Assembly: GCF_016742955.1 (NCBI RefSeq)
Contig: NZ_JABBYC010000026.1
Coordinates: 1 to 61,263 of the forward strand
Length of the DNA stretch: 61,263 nt
DNA from: Myceligenerans indicum
GTDB lineage: Bacteria; Actinomycetota; Actinomycetes; Actinomycetales; Cellulomonadaceae
Reading direction: 5' to 3'
The first letter of the stretch is position 1. Each line of letters opens with the position of its first letter. The notes beneath the pieces are model-generated. The model was given only the letters and a program-made list of their open reading frames with translations, had not been told where the DNA came from and searched no databases. Shown one piece after another: positions 35,121-44,032 of this stretch. The translations under genes were made by a program, and so were the position numbers.

Positions 35121-37001
35121 GTGGGTACGCCCGGACCCGGCGACGTCGTCGTCGAACGCTATCGCCTGGGCTCCAAGCTCCGGACCGACCTCGCAGCCGC
35201 CGTCGCCTGGGAGGCCTTCGACCAGGTGTTGGACCGCCAGGTCCGGCTCACCCTGGTGGACGGGCCACGGGCCGCCGATGCCCTGGACTCCGCGCGGCGG
35301 GCGGCCCTGGTGGTGGACCCGCGGATCTGTCGGGTCCTGGACGTCGGCACGGCGGACGTCGGGTCCTATGTCGTGACGGAGCCGTACCCGGGCGAGACGC
35401 TCACCGAGGTCGTCTCACAGGGTCTCGTCGACGAACAGCAGGCTCGCGCGATCGCCGGTGAGGTCTCGGCCGCGCTGGCCGTCGCAAGTGCCCGCGGTGT
35501 GCACCACACGGTCCTGCGGCCCGAGGCGATCCGCATCGAGCGGGACCGTGTCGTGGTCACGGGTCTTGGCCTTGACGGCGGCATGGCCGGCCGGGAGATC
35601 GATCAGTCTCCGGCCACGGGAGATGCGCAGGGAGCGCTTGCACTGCTCTATTATGCGATGACGGCGAGGTGGCCCGGCATCGATCTCGAAGTGCCGTGGG
35701 TCACGAAGGACACCGTGATCCCGCTCCCCGCACGGCGTGACGAGGACGGTGCGGTGGTCCGTCTGTCATCGCTCGTGCCGCACGTCGATGCGATGGTCGA
35801 CGCCCTGGTCGCCCGAGCGTTCGCCCCTGTCCCAGAGGCGGGCACCCCCAGGACTCCGGACGATGTCGTCGCGGCCCTCGAGCCGTGGGGTGAGGTGTCG
35901 GTCCTGGCATCCCTTCCCTCGTTCGTCCAGCAAGAACCCGAAGCGACCGAGCGGCAGGCGCCCCCGGCGCCGCCGGTCCGGAGGCCGGTGGTGACCGGCC
36001 GCATCGCCAGAGCCGAGGAGGCACCAGCAATGTCATCCGTCCCGCCCGAGGGAGCTCCGCAGGGGTACCCGCCGCCGGTGCCCCCGCCCCCGCCCGGCTA
36101 CCAGCCTCACCAGCAGACCGCTCAGCAGTCCGGCTACCAGCAGCCGCCCCAGTACGCACCTCAGCAAGGCTACGAGCAGCAGTACGCGCAGCCGCAGAGC
36201 TACGACCCGTCGTCGTATCAGGCTCAGCCGCAGGCGTACGCCCAGCCGGGTTACGAGCAGCAGTACTACAACCAGAACCAAGGATTCCAGACGCAGCCGG
36301 CGCCGAAGCGCGGCGGGGTCAATCCCACGCCAATCGTGCTCGGGGTTGTCGGTGTCGCCGTCGTCGCCGGACTGATCTGGGCGGTCATGGCCATCCTGGC
36401 GCCTTCGGAGAACACGCCGGTCGTCGGGGCGGGCTCGACCGCGAACACCGACACCGATACCGGCAACGGCGATGGCGACGGCCAGAACGGAGGCGACGGC
36501 TCCGCCAACGGCGAGGAGTCACAGGCACCGACGACCGAGGCCCGGCCGGTCATCACCGGTTCCACGCTCGTGGCAGCCGACGGCGCTCCGGTCGAAGGCG
36601 AGGACGCCGACCACCCGGAGACCGCAGCCCGCGCGTCGGACGGTGATCCCACGACGTTCTGGTACACCCGCACGTTCTCGTCACCCGACTTCGGGGGAAT
36701 CAAGAGCGGCAGCGGTGTCGCGCTCACGCTGCAGGAGGCAGCGGCCGTCTCCACGATCGAGCTGTCCACGAACAGCGAAGGCGGAAACGTCCAGATCCGC
36801 GCGACGACACCCGACGATCCGGCCGGTGGAGAACTGCTCGCCGAGGGGCCCGTGTCGTCGAGCACGACGTTCTCGCTGGACGAGCCGGTCGTCGGTAGCT
36901 CGTTCGTCATCTGGTTCACGGCTCTGCCCGAGTCCGAGCCACTTCCTGATCTTCCTGATCTCAAGTACCGGATCGAGCTGAAAGAGGTCACCTTGAGCTG
37001 A
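35121..37001 (+). CDS. Membrane pseudokinase with extracellular discoidin-like domain
   Basis: A 626-residue protein. GTG at 35121 is preferred because GGGAGG lies 5 bases upstream and the product opens with the kinase-like segment GDVVVERYRLGSKLRTD. Residues 10-280 form a kinase fold without catalytic residues: no VAxK lysine, HHTVLRPEAIRIERD where active kinases have HRDLKPxN, and VVVTGLGLD in place of DFG. A Pro/Gln/Tyr-rich linker (about 305-395) precedes one membrane helix (IVLGVVGVAVVAGLIWAVMA) and an extracellular domain resembling discoidin/F5-8 type C folds (ASDGDPTTFWYTRTF). This equals the C-terminal half of mycobacterial MviN, whose phosphorylated pseudokinase binds FhaA. It probably regulates MurJ. 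Confidence 0.8.
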   Translation: MGTPGPGDVVVERYRLGSKLRTDLAAAVAWEAFDQVLDRQVRLTLVDGPRAADALDSARRAALVVDPRICRVLDVGTADVGSYVVTEPYPGETLTEVVSQGLVDEQQARAIAGEVSAALAVASARGVHHTVLRPEAIRIERDRVVVTGLGLDGGMAGREIDQSPATGDAQGALALLYYAMTARWPGIDLEVPWVTKDTVIPLPARRDEDGAVVRLSSLVPHVDAMVDALVARAFAPVPEAGTPRTPDDVVAALEPWGEVSVLASLPSFVQQEPEATERQAPPAPPVRRPVVTGRIARAEEAPAMSSVPPEGAPQGYPPPVPPPPPGYQPHQQTAQQSGYQQPPQYAPQQGYEQQYAQPQSYDPSSYQAQPQAYAQPGYEQQYYNQNQGFQTQPAPKRGGVNPTPIVLGVVGVAVVAGLIWAVMAILAPSENTPVVGAGSTANTDTDTGNGDGDGQNGGDGSANGEESQAPTTEARPVITGSTLVAADGAPVEGEDADHPETAARASDGDPTTFWYTRTFSSPDFGGIKSGSGVALTLQEAAAVSTIELSTNSEGGNVQIRATTPDDPAGGELLAEGPVSSSTTFSLDEPVVGSSFVIWFTALPESEPLPDLPDLKYRIELKEVTLS

Positions 37002-37015
37002 CCCGCCAGGCGACC

Positions 37016-37097
37016 GCCGGAGGGCCGCCTTCGAGGTGGTTTCCAGGAGTGCTCGACAGAGCGCAAACGGAGACCACCTCGAAGGCGGCCCTCCGGC
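37016..37097. repeat. 25-base perfect inverted repeat
   Basis: The arms at 37016-37040 (starting GCCGGAGGGCCGCC) and 37073-37097 (ending GGCGGCCCTCCGGC) are perfect reverse complements. They are separated by 32 bases and begin 15 bases after the pseudokinase stop. The structure could be a strong terminator, but the large loop and lack of a U-tract are atypical. Confidence 0.85.
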
Positions 37098-37232
37098 ATG
37101 CCGCGAGCCTTCCGGCGAGAGCGTCGCTCAAGACGGGCGCACCAGGAGCACTCGACGCTGTATTGACAGACTTCGATATAGTCGGGTGTGCCGCGCTTCA
37201 CGCGCTTGAAAGCCCGGATCCCGCGGTCGGCT

Positions 37233-37258
37233 GGAACACTGGGAGCGCCATCCGTGTT
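37233..37258 (+). promoter_or_regulatory. SigR/SigH-type promoter of trxBA
   Basis: GGAAC (37233-37237), an 18-base spacer, then GTT (37256-37258) matches the oxidative-stress sigma consensus GGAA(T/C)-N18-GTT. It lies 29 bases upstream of the trxB start. Thioredoxin operons are classical targets of SigR in Streptomyces and SigH in mycobacteria. Confidence 0.65.
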
Positions 37259-37286
37259 GACGCGGGCGAGACTCGAGGAGAAGACG

Positions 37287-38249
37287 TTGACCGAAGAGCA
37301 GACCATCCACGATGTAGTAATCGTCGGGTCCGGCCCCGCCGGGTACACCGCCGCCGTCTATGCTGCGCGCGCCGGGCTTGCGCCCGTCGTGCTGGCCGGC
37401 TCCGTGACCGCGGGCGGGGCGCTCATGAACACCACTGACGTCGAGAACTTCCCCGGCTTCCCTGAAGCCGTCATGGGCCCTGACCTCATGGACAACATGC
37501 GCGCGCAGGCCGAACGGTTCGGCGCCCAGGTGGTCTGGGACGACGTCGAGCAGGCAGAACTGACGGAGGACGTGAAGGTTCTCACGACAGGGCTCGGCGA
37601 CGTGTACCGCGCACGTGCCGTCATCCTTGCGACCGGTTCGGCCTATCGTGAGCTCGGTCTGCCGGACGAGAAGCGACTCTCCGGTCGGGGCGTCTCCTGG
37701 TGTGCGACCTGTGACGGATTCTTCTTCCGCGACCAGCACATCGTCGTCGTCGGTGGTGGGGACTCCGCGATGGAGGAGGCGACTTTCCTGACTCGCTTCG
37801 CGTCCAAGGTCACCGTGGTGCACCGGCGTGACGAACTGCGAGCCTCGAAGATCATGGCTGATCGCGCGAAGAACGATCCGAAGATCGAGTTCGCCTGGAA
37901 CAGCAAGGTCGTCGAGATCTCGGGCGAGGAGAAGGTCGAGTCGGTGACCCTGGAGGACACCGTGAGCGGTGCACAACGTGTGCTCGACGCGACGGGCCTG
38001 TTCGTGGCCATCGGACACGAGCCCCGCACGGACCTCGTGAAGGGACAGGTCGACCTCGACGAGAACGGCTACATCCTTGTGGAGGGCCGCTCCACACGCA
38101 CGAACCTGCCTGGTGTGTTCGCCAGCGGTGACGCGGTCGACCACACGTACCGCCAGGCGATCACGGCTGCCGGCTCCGGATGTGCCGCAGCCCTCGATGC
38201 GCAGGCATACCTCGACACCCTGAACGACAGCACCCCATCAACTGTCTGA
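37287..38249 (+). CDS. trxB: Thioredoxin reductase
   Basis: A 320-residue FAD/NADPH enzyme that reduces thioredoxin. TTG at 37287 is chosen for the GAGGAG upstream and because the product then starts just before the FAD motif [20 protein letters not shown]. The redox pair is Cys139-Ala-Thr-Cys142 in [10 protein letters not shown]. The NADPH site is [16 protein letters not shown], and the second FAD motif is [16 protein letters not shown]. Length and motifs are those of the low-molecular-weight bacterial class. The trxA gene follows 44 bases later and shares the SigR-type promoter. It is the partner of the neighbouring thioredoxin in disulfide control. Confidence 0.95.
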   Translation: MTEEQTIHDVVIVGSGPAGYTAAVYAARAGLAPVVLAGSVTAGGALMNTTDVENFPGFPEAVMGPDLMDNMRAQAERFGAQVVWDDVEQAELTEDVKVLTTGLGDVYRARAVILATGSAYRELGLPDEKRLSGRGVSWCATCDGFFFRDQHIVVVGGGDSAMEEATFLTRFASKVTVVHRRDELRASKIMADRAKNDPKIEFAWNSKVVEISGEEKVESVTLEDTVSGAQRVLDATGLFVAIGHEPRTDLVKGQVDLDENGYILVEGRSTRTNLPGVFASGDAVDHTYRQAITAAGSGCAAALDAQAYLDTLNDSTPSTV

Positions 38250-38293
38250 ACGTCACTCCAACCACAAGTTCCACATCACCTGAGGAGCAGGCC

Positions 38294-38641
<348 letters not shown>

Positions 38642-38667
38642 CCCGTCCCACGGCTTCATGCGCCGGG

Positions 38668-38708
38668 AAGGCCCGGGCTCCGATCAATCTGATCGGAGCC
38701 CGGGCCTT
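38668..38708. terminator. Bidirectional terminator between trxA and parB
   Basis: A perfect 19-base stem, AAGGCCCGGGCTCCGATCA (38668-38686) against its reverse complement at 38690-38708, with a 3-base loop, lies between two convergent genes. A U-rich CTTCTCTCT follows in the + direction. It should terminate both strands. Confidence 0.9.
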
Positions 38709-38790
38709 CTCTCTGCCCTCAGTGGTCCACCCGTCCACTGAGCTGGGTCATCTCCTTGGGCGCATGGAGGTCCACATGGTCGACGCCGGG

Positions 38791-40074
38791 CTATGCAGGG
38801 TCTTCACCACTCCTGAGCAGACCTGGATCGTTCGGGGACAGCACTCCCAGGATCCGATTCAGGTCGCTCACGTCAGAGAACTCGATCGTCATGCGGCCCT
38901 TGTTCTTGCCGAGTGCGACCTTGACGCGTGTCTCAAAGCGATCGGACAGTCGTGTCGCAAGCTCGTCCATCGCCTCAGTCCGGGCTCCCGCACGTGGAAT
39001 CTTGCGCGCGTTACCGGCCTTGTCGCTGCCATCAGACATCGTGACGAGTTCTTCGGTGGTACGCACCGAGAGTCCCTCCGAGACGATGCGCTGGGCAAGG
39101 CGTTCGATCTCTGCACCATCCGTGAGCCCGAGCAGAGCGCGGGCATGTCCCGCACTGAGCACTCCGGCCGCGACCCGGCGTTGGACCAGTGGCGGGAGCC
39201 GGAGCAGTCGCAGCGTGTTGGAGATCTGCGGCCGGCTGCGAGCGATCCGTGTGGCGAGCTCTTCATGCGTACAGCCGAAGTCGTCAAGCAACTGTCGGTA
39301 GGCCGCAGCCTCCTCCAGCGGATTCAGCGCCGCACGATGCAGGTTCTCCAGGAGCGCGTCCCGGAGCATGTCACCGTCCTCGGTGTCACGGACGATTGCC
39401 GGGATCGTGTCGAGGCCTGCGGCTTGTGTCGCCCGCCAGCGGCGCTCACCCATGATGAGCTCGTACTTGCCGGGATCCTGGGGATCCGGGCGAACGACGA
39501 TCGGCTGCAGGACGCCGATCTCCTTGATCGAGTCGACCAGCTCATCGAGTTCCCCGTCGTCAAAGACGGTACGTGGCTGCCACGTGTTCGGCCGGATCGC
39601 GGCAGGGTCGAGCTCGGTGAAGCGTGCGCCAGGAACCGGAAGAAGGTCTACCTCGGTTCCACGTGAAACATCTGACTCCTGGGATCTGAAGAACGCGGAG
39701 TCAATGGCTGTCTCACCGGACGTCCCCTCCCCTGACACCGAAAGGCGTCCACTTGCGATCGCCGAGTCCCAGTTCTCTGTGGAGTTGCGGCCCAGGCCAC
39801 GGGCACCACGTGATTCACCGGCAACGCTGCGTACGGACGACGTTGATGGAGTTGGGTCCTGTGACACATCTGCTACCACCGGCGTTCCGCTTCCGGAGGC
39901 GACCGATACCGGGGCCTCAGCGCCAGCCAGGGCCGTGGGTTGGTCTCCAAGGTCGGAGTCTGCAGGCAGTGTGGCAACCGCCGACTCTGATGGGAACGCC
40001 CCCTCGTCCCCGTCAGGCCCTGTGGGAATCAGGGCGCCGAGCCCCCGGCCGAGGCCTCGCCTCTTCGCACTCAT
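38791..40074 (-). CDS. parB: ParB chromosome-partitioning CTPase
   Basis: A 427-residue protein from the ATG at 40074 with GAGGAG upstream. It begins with the ParA-activating peptide KRRGLGRGLGALIP, which carries the catalytic Arg. A disordered region of about 140 residues follows. The CTPase/spreading domain starts IRPNTWQPRTVFDDGELDEL and includes GERRWRATQAAG, the parS-triggered nucleotide motif. The helix-turn-helix segment (HEELATRIARSRPQISNTLR) binds parS, and the C-terminal dimerisation domain ends the protein. It loads at the eight parS sites and is moved by ParA. One parS lies in its own gene, read as VSRGT near residue 136. Confidence 0.95.
   Translation of the reverse strand: MSAKRRGLGRGLGALIPTGPDGDEGAFPSESAVATLPADSDLGDQPTALAGAEAPVSVASGSGTPVVADVSQDPTPSTSSVRSVAGESRGARGLGRNSTENWDSAIASGRLSVSGEGTSGETAIDSAFFRSQESDVSRGTEVDLLPVPGARFTELDPAAIRPNTWQPRTVFDDGELDELVDSIKEIGVLQPIVVRPDPQDPGKYELIMGERRWRATQAAGLDTIPAIVRDTEDGDMLRDALLENLHRAALNPLEEAAAYRQLLDDFGCTHEELATRIARSRPQISNTLRLLRLPPLVQRRVAAGVLSAGHARALLGLTDGAEIERLAQRIVSEGLSVRTTEELVTMSDGSDKAGNARKIPRAGARTEAMDELATRLSDRFETRVKVALGKNKGRMTIEFSDVSDLNRILGVLSPNDPGLLRSGEDPA
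39655..39670. other. parS site 2 (inside parB)
   Basis: GGTTCCACGTGAAACA matches TGTTNCACGTGAAACA at 15 of 16 positions. It is translated in parB as part of DVSRGTEV. Confidence 0.88.
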
Positions 40075-40141
40075 CGCTTCTCCTCATTCGTCTCCACCGT
40101 GCAGCAGCCATGCCGAGCGGACCGGTGGTGCTCCGTTGCGT

Positions 40142-41224
40142 TCAGGACCGCGCCTCTTGCATCTGCGCCGGCCGACGAGGACTTGACGACCCCTGGCCGC
40201 GCTCAGCAAGTTCGCGCGCCGCCTCAAGGTATGCGAGTGCACCGGTCGATGTCGCGTCGTAGGTCATCACCGTCTGCCCATAGCTCGGCGCCTCGGAGAT
40301 CCGGACTGAACGTGGAATCGTGGTCCGGAACGTCTCTGCCGGAAAGTGTGACCGCACCTCTCCAGCCACCTGCTGCGCAAGGTTTGTGCGTCCGTCATAC
40401 ATCGTCAGCAGGATCGATGACACTCTGAGATCAGGGTTCAGATGCGAACGGATCAGGTCGATCGTCTTCAACAACTGGCTCAGTCCCTCCAGGGCGTAGT
40501 ACTCGCACTGGATCGGGATGAACACTTCCCGGCCGCCAACGAAGGCGTTGACGGTCAGAAGGCCCAGGCTGGGAGGGCAGTCGATGAGCACGTAGTCCAT
40601 CTGCGACTCGCCTGCCGCCTCACGATCAGCAATGAACCTGTCGATTGCCTTCCGCAGTCGCGTTTCACGTGAAACGAGAGACACCAGTTCGATCTCGGAG
40701 CCCGAGAGGTCGATGGTTGCAGGCACGCCCCAGAGGTTCTCGATGTGGGGGCACTCCTGCATGGTGTTCACCAGCAGCTCGTCTTCGACAAGGACCTCGT
40801 ACACCGAAGGAGTACCCGCACGATGTTCGATGCCAAGGGCTGTGGATGCGTTGCCCTGTGGGTCGTTGTCGATCACCAGGACGTTGAGCCCAGACATGGC
40901 AAGTCCGGCGGCCAGGTTGACGGTTGTGGTTGTCTTGCCGACCCCGCCCTTCTGGTTGGCCACGGTGATGACCCGGGTCTTGGAGGGTCGGGGGAATGTG
41001 CGACCTTGCAGTTCGATGCGACGCCGGGCGTCCATCGCCAGCTGTGCAGCAAGGGGGGTGGATTCGTCGACGGCGGGAACCGACGCGATCAGAGCCTCTC
41101 GGCGCTCATCGTCGCCGTCGTACCCGCCGTCCGTGGACTCTGGATTCGAGGGCGCGCCAGCACCGGGCGTTTCACGTGAAACGCCCGGACCCTGGAGCCC
41201 TTGCACAAAGATCGGATCGGTCAC
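40142..41224 (-). CDS. parA: ParA chromosome-partitioning ATPase
   Basis: I annotate 360 residues from GTG at 41224, although the frame stays open upstream to a GTG at 42193 (683 residues). GTG 41224 sits 6 bases after a TACAGT -10 hexamer, suggesting a leaderless transcript, and gives a normal ParA length. The deviant Walker A KGGVGKTTTTVNLAAGLAMS is at residues about 92-111, the D-x-D switch in LVIDNDPQGNASTALG, and Walker B in VLIDCPPSLGLLTVN. The C-terminal DNA-binding region has RSVRISEAPSYGQTV. ParA binds nucleoid DNA and separates ParB-parS complexes. The upstream 323 codons are low complexity with relaxed third-position GC and probably not coding. Confidence 0.88.
   Translation of the reverse strand: MTDPIFVQGLQGPGVSRETPGAGAPSNPESTDGGYDGDDERREALIASVPAVDESTPLAAQLAMDARRRIELQGRTFPRPSKTRVITVANQKGGVGKTTTTVNLAAGLAMSGLNVLVIDNDPQGNASTALGIEHRAGTPSVYEVLVEDELLVNTMQECPHIENLWGVPATIDLSGSEIELVSLVSRETRLRKAIDRFIADREAAGESQMDYVLIDCPPSLGLLTVNAFVGGREVFIPIQCEYYALEGLSQLLKTIDLIRSHLNPDLRVSSILLTMYDGRTNLAQQVAGEVRSHFPAETFRTTIPRSVRISEAPSYGQTVMTYDATSTGALAYLEAARELAERGQGSSSPRRPAQMQEARS
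40661..40676. other. parS site 3 (inside parA)
   Basis: CGTTTCACGTGAAACG is a perfect 16-base palindrome differing from the consensus only at the two outer bases. It is read in parA as the peptide VSRET near residue 184. Confidence 0.92.
41163..41188. other. parS site 4 (start of parA) in a 26-base palindrome
   Basis: The 16-mer CGTTTCACGTGAAACG (41168-41183) is embedded in a perfect palindrome extended by CCGGG and CCCGG on either side (41163-41188). In the ParA frame it encodes VSRET at about residues 15-19, before the conserved ATPase domain. Confidence 0.92.
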
Positions 41225-41230
41225 GCTGAC

Positions 41231-41259
41231 ACTGTAATCCGTTGACGTGTCCCTGTGAC
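41231..41259 (-). promoter_or_regulatory. Probable leaderless promoter of parA
   Basis: On the reverse strand GTCACA (41254-41259), a 17-base spacer and TACAGT (41231-41236) end 6 bases before the GTG at 41224. The geometry equals that of the Nudix gene. The -35 match is weak (4 of 6). Confidence 0.45.
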
Positions 41260-41860
41260 CGGACTCGCCTGAACTTTCCACAACATCACCTGGTGCCTCT
41301 GAGCTCTGACCGACACCAGGAGTGCCTGCCGCACCAGGGAGGACTCGCACGGTCGTGACCCTTGCAGCTTCTGCGAGTGCGGCTGTCATCCTCACCTTGT
41401 TGCTCGGCCCCTCCATGCCTGACAGGTGATTACCTGCAACAACACTCCGCGGCGTGGCAGCGCCTGTGCCCTCAGCTGTGTTCTGGGAGACCCCTGTTTC
41501 GGGGACCACCGTTTGAGGAGCCCCTCTGAGGCGGGCTACTACAGCCGGGTCGAGCACTCGTGACGTCCGATCTGGCCCTGCATCTGTGTCACCTGGTGAG
41601 AACTCGGCCAAACCAGTCGAACCTGGGAGCGAACGTAGGTGCTGGACCCTCCTGGAGTCATGGTGGTGATCAGAGCCCTCACTGCGGTCCCTGACCTCCG
41701 ACTCCGGAAGGGCCCACTCCCCTGGCATGTGACTCCCAAGGCTGGTGCCGTCGCCATCAGGCACGTCCATAGCCGTCGCCATCCCCTCTGGGTTCTCATG
41801 AGCGCTCTGAAACTCCGTTGCCCGACCGGTTCGCGGCTCAGTGTCCTCGATGTGATCGAG

Positions 41861-41876
41861 CGTTTCACGTGAAACG
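41861..41876. other. parS site 5
   Basis: CGTTTCACGTGAAACG, a perfect palindrome with the full TTTCACGTGAAA core, lies in the parA-rsmG spacer. Confidence 0.92.
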
Positions 41877-42272
41877 TCGCTCACGTCTGACGGTAGCTCC
41901 ACACAGCCGGCGGGAGTGGGCCTGGACGTCATGCCGCCAAGGCCTGACTCCTCCGGTTCAGCCTCCACGTCACCCGCTTGATCGGCCAGGACCATCCTGC
42001 CCAGGCCCCCGGGTTCGCCATGATGACCGCTTGGCTCGCTCTCACTGCCCCCTGGGCCGTGCGACTCAACTGGCCCTGGCTCCACACGATTCTCGGCTCT
42101 TGTCGCCTTGGACGCCGTGCCCTCGTCGACCTTGCTGCGTGCAGTTGCCTGCTGCCTGATCCTCCGCTTCAACCATCCCCAAATTGAGTGCACCCACTCA
42201 CGCTAGGCAGGTACGCCCTGACCGGCCTGTCGAAGCGTCAATATGCAACAAGGCCGACAACGGCCTCGTGCC

Positions 42273-42288
42273 CGTTTCACGTGAAACG
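42273..42288. other. parS site 6
   Basis: CGTTTCACGTGAAACG, again the exact 16-base palindrome, lies in the parA-rsmG spacer about 300 bases upstream of the rsmG stop. Confidence 0.92.
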
Positions 42289-42564
42289 CTCGACCCGCCA
42301 TGTGACACTCCCCCACTGATGTCCTGTTGATGCCCCGTGGGCATGCGAGTGACAGCATTGACGCCCTGGGTCCGAGCTGAATCACCTCATCCCGCTGCAG
42401 AGCTCGAGACGGACTCAGCGCCCAGCCCTGAATGCAGGGGCGGCAGAGAACTCGGCCGGCACAGCACGCCCCGACCACCAACCTCCGGGCGGCACGGCAA
42501 CATGCCCCGTCTGATGACGGGTGGCTTGCGAGAGTTGAGTGTGCTCCCTGTCGACCGTCCATGG

Positions 42565-42580
42565 CGTTTCACGTGAAACC
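42565..42580. other. parS site 7 (next to rsmG stop)
   Basis: CGTTTCACGTGAAACC carries the complete GTTTCACGTGAAAC core. It ends 7 bases before the rsmG stop codon. Confidence 0.9.
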
Positions 42581-42586
42581 GCTTGG

Positions 42587-43252
42587 CTACTTCCGCCTCT
42601 CCACCCGGAGGACCGTCGTCACCTCAACCCCCTCGATGGTCTTCCCCGGCAGTACCTCTGGATCCCCCGCACCGAACTTCCGGAGCACCTTGCGTGCCGC
42701 ATCGAACTCATCGCGCACGTTCCGCCCCTTCAGCAGCACCAGCTCCCCACCGACACGAACCAGAGGCATGGAGACGCGGACGAGCTTCGACAGCGCGCCC
42801 ACGGCCCGCGACGTCACTGCGTCCACCTCAAATGCCCCGCCGTACTCCTCGGCACGGCCGCGCTTCACCACGACATTCGACAGCTCGAGCTCCTCGACAA
42901 CCTCCAGCAGCCAGGTGGTACGCCGCTCCATCGGCTCCACGAGGAGCACCTCGGCATCCGGCCGCATGATCGCCACCACCACGCCGGGCAACCCGGCCCC
43001 CGAGCCGACGTCGGCCACTGACCGTGCCTCCGCGAGATATGGCACCACGGCAGCGGAGTTCAAGATGTGCCGCTCCCAGAGGCGTGGCATCTCCCGCGGC
43101 CCGATCAGCCCTCGAAGCTCACCCTGGTCCAGGAGCATCTGTGCATACCTGTGCACCGTGTCATACCGATCTCCGAAGTACTCACGGACAGCATTGCTCC
43201 TTCCGAGCGTCTCCATGTCTGGCACCAGATCATCCATGCCCTCAGTCTTCAT
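42587..43252 (-). CDS. rsmG: 16S rRNA (guanine527-N7)-methyltransferase
   Basis: A 221-residue SAM-dependent methyltransferase (GidB). The ATG at 43252 has AGGGGAG 6 bases upstream; a GTG one codon earlier would be too close to it. SAM motif I is VADVGSGAGLPGVVVAIM. LVEPMERRTTWLLEVVEEL and VDAVTSRAVGALSKLV follow in the usual order. RERLWERHILNSA-type residues are present (LWERHILNSAAV). Loss of this enzyme gives low-level streptomycin resistance in many bacteria. It is conserved next to parA near origins. Confidence 0.93.
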   Translation of the reverse strand: MKTEGMDDLVPDMETLGRSNAVREYFGDRYDTVHRYAQMLLDQGELRGLIGPREMPRLWERHILNSAAVVPYLAEARSVADVGSGAGLPGVVVAIMRPDAEVLLVEPMERRTTWLLEVVEELELSNVVVKRGRAEEYGGAFEVDAVTSRAVGALSKLVRVSMPLVRVGGELVLLKGRNVRDEFDAARKVLRKFGAGDPEVLPGKTIEGVEVTTVLRVERRK

Positions 43253-43315
43253 CACTCACTCCCCTCACGCGCACGTGCATTCGGTCTGTCACCTTGTGAT
43301 GGCCCGACCAACATG

Positions 43316-43349
43316 GTGAGGGCCGGTGCGACACCGCACCGGCCCTCAC
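43316..43349 (-). terminator. Strong hairpin after jag
   Basis: GTGAGGGCCGGTGCG (43316-43330) and its exact reverse complement (43335-43349) form a 15-base stem with the 4-base loop ACAC. It lies 35 bases downstream of the jag stop and ends the rpmH-rnpA-yidD-yidC-jag run before rsmG. Confidence 0.88.
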
Positions 43350-43383
43350 TCGTTCCACCGTCCGGTCACCACCGGACGTCGTA

Positions 43384-44022
43384 TCACTCCACCATGCCGG
43401 CCGACTCCGTGGGCGCATCGGACGTCGCCTCTGCCACCTCACTACCTGATCGGACGGATCCGGCGGCTGACTCGGTGTGCGCGTCGTCAGCTGAAGACGT
43501 CCCTTCCGCGGCATCCGCAGGGTGGATCACCACATGCCGGTGTGGCTCGTCGCCCTGGGAGTCGCTCACCAGTCCAGCAGCCGCGACGACGTCGTGCACG
43601 ACCTTCCGCTCGAACGCGTTGAGCGGCTCCAGGGCCACCTTCTCACCGGACTTCCGGACCTCGGCGACCGCCGACTCCCCCAGCTTCGTCAGCTCGGCGC
43701 GCCGTGCCGCACGGAAACCTGCGACGTCGAGCATCAGCCGAGACCGCTCACCAGTCTTCACCTGAACGGCAAGGCGCGTCAGCTCCTGGAGCGCATCGAG
43801 TACCTCACCGTCACGCCCCACCAGCCGGTCCAGGTCCTTGCCGCCGTCCTCCGAGAGCACCTCGACGGCGGCCCGGCCGAACCTGATATCCAGGTCGATG
43901 TCGCCGTCGAGGTCGGCGATGTCGAGCAGCTCCTCGAGGTAGTCGGCCGCGATCTCGCCCTCTTCCTCGAGGCGGACGGTACGGTCGTCAGTCGTCGACG
44001 CACCGGCAGTGGACTCGCTCAT
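43384..44022 (-). CDS. Jag/KhpB-like RNA-binding protein (KH plus R3H)
   Basis: A 212-residue protein from the ATG at 44022 with AGGAGGAG upstream. The N-terminal acidic segment is followed by a KH-type domain (LDIRFGRAAVEVLSEDGGKD, then LVGRDGEVLDALQELTRLAV) and an R3H domain (RRAELTKLGESAVAEVRKSG, KVALEPLNAFERKVVHDVVA). The acidic tail of about 50 residues is disordered. It equals mycobacterial Rv3920c. Jag-family proteins bind RNA and influence division and cell-wall growth in Firmicutes; the substrate here is not known. It follows yidC by 10 bases. Confidence 0.9.
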   Translation of the reverse strand: MSESTAGASTTDDRTVRLEEEGEIAADYLEELLDIADLDGDIDLDIRFGRAAVEVLSEDGGKDLDRLVGRDGEVLDALQELTRLAVQVKTGERSRLMLDVAGFRAARRAELTKLGESAVAEVRKSGEKVALEPLNAFERKVVHDVVAAAGLVSDSQGDEPHRHVVIHPADAAEGTSSADDAHTESAAGSVRSGSEVAEATSDAPTESAGMVE

Positions 44023-44032
44023 CGCACTCCTC

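Larger units (their letters stand above)
41225..42586. other. parS-bearing spacer between parA and rsmG
   Basis: This 1.36-kb stretch holds three parS sites and no gene I can support. The parA frame remains open through most of it, back to 42193. The implied 323 residues are Gly/Ser/Glu/Thr-rich and without any domain. Third codon positions are mixed (many A and T, including AGA, AGG, TTG, ATT and ACT codons), unlike the near-uniform G/C third positions in neighbouring genes. I read it as intergenic centromere-like DNA. A disordered ParA extension is the alternative. Confidence 0.6.

Noticed and set aside
37163..37182. TTGACA and TATAGT upstream of trxB as a paired -35/-10
   Set aside because: The spacer is only 8 bases, far below the 16-19 needed. 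TATAGT alone may still be a -10.
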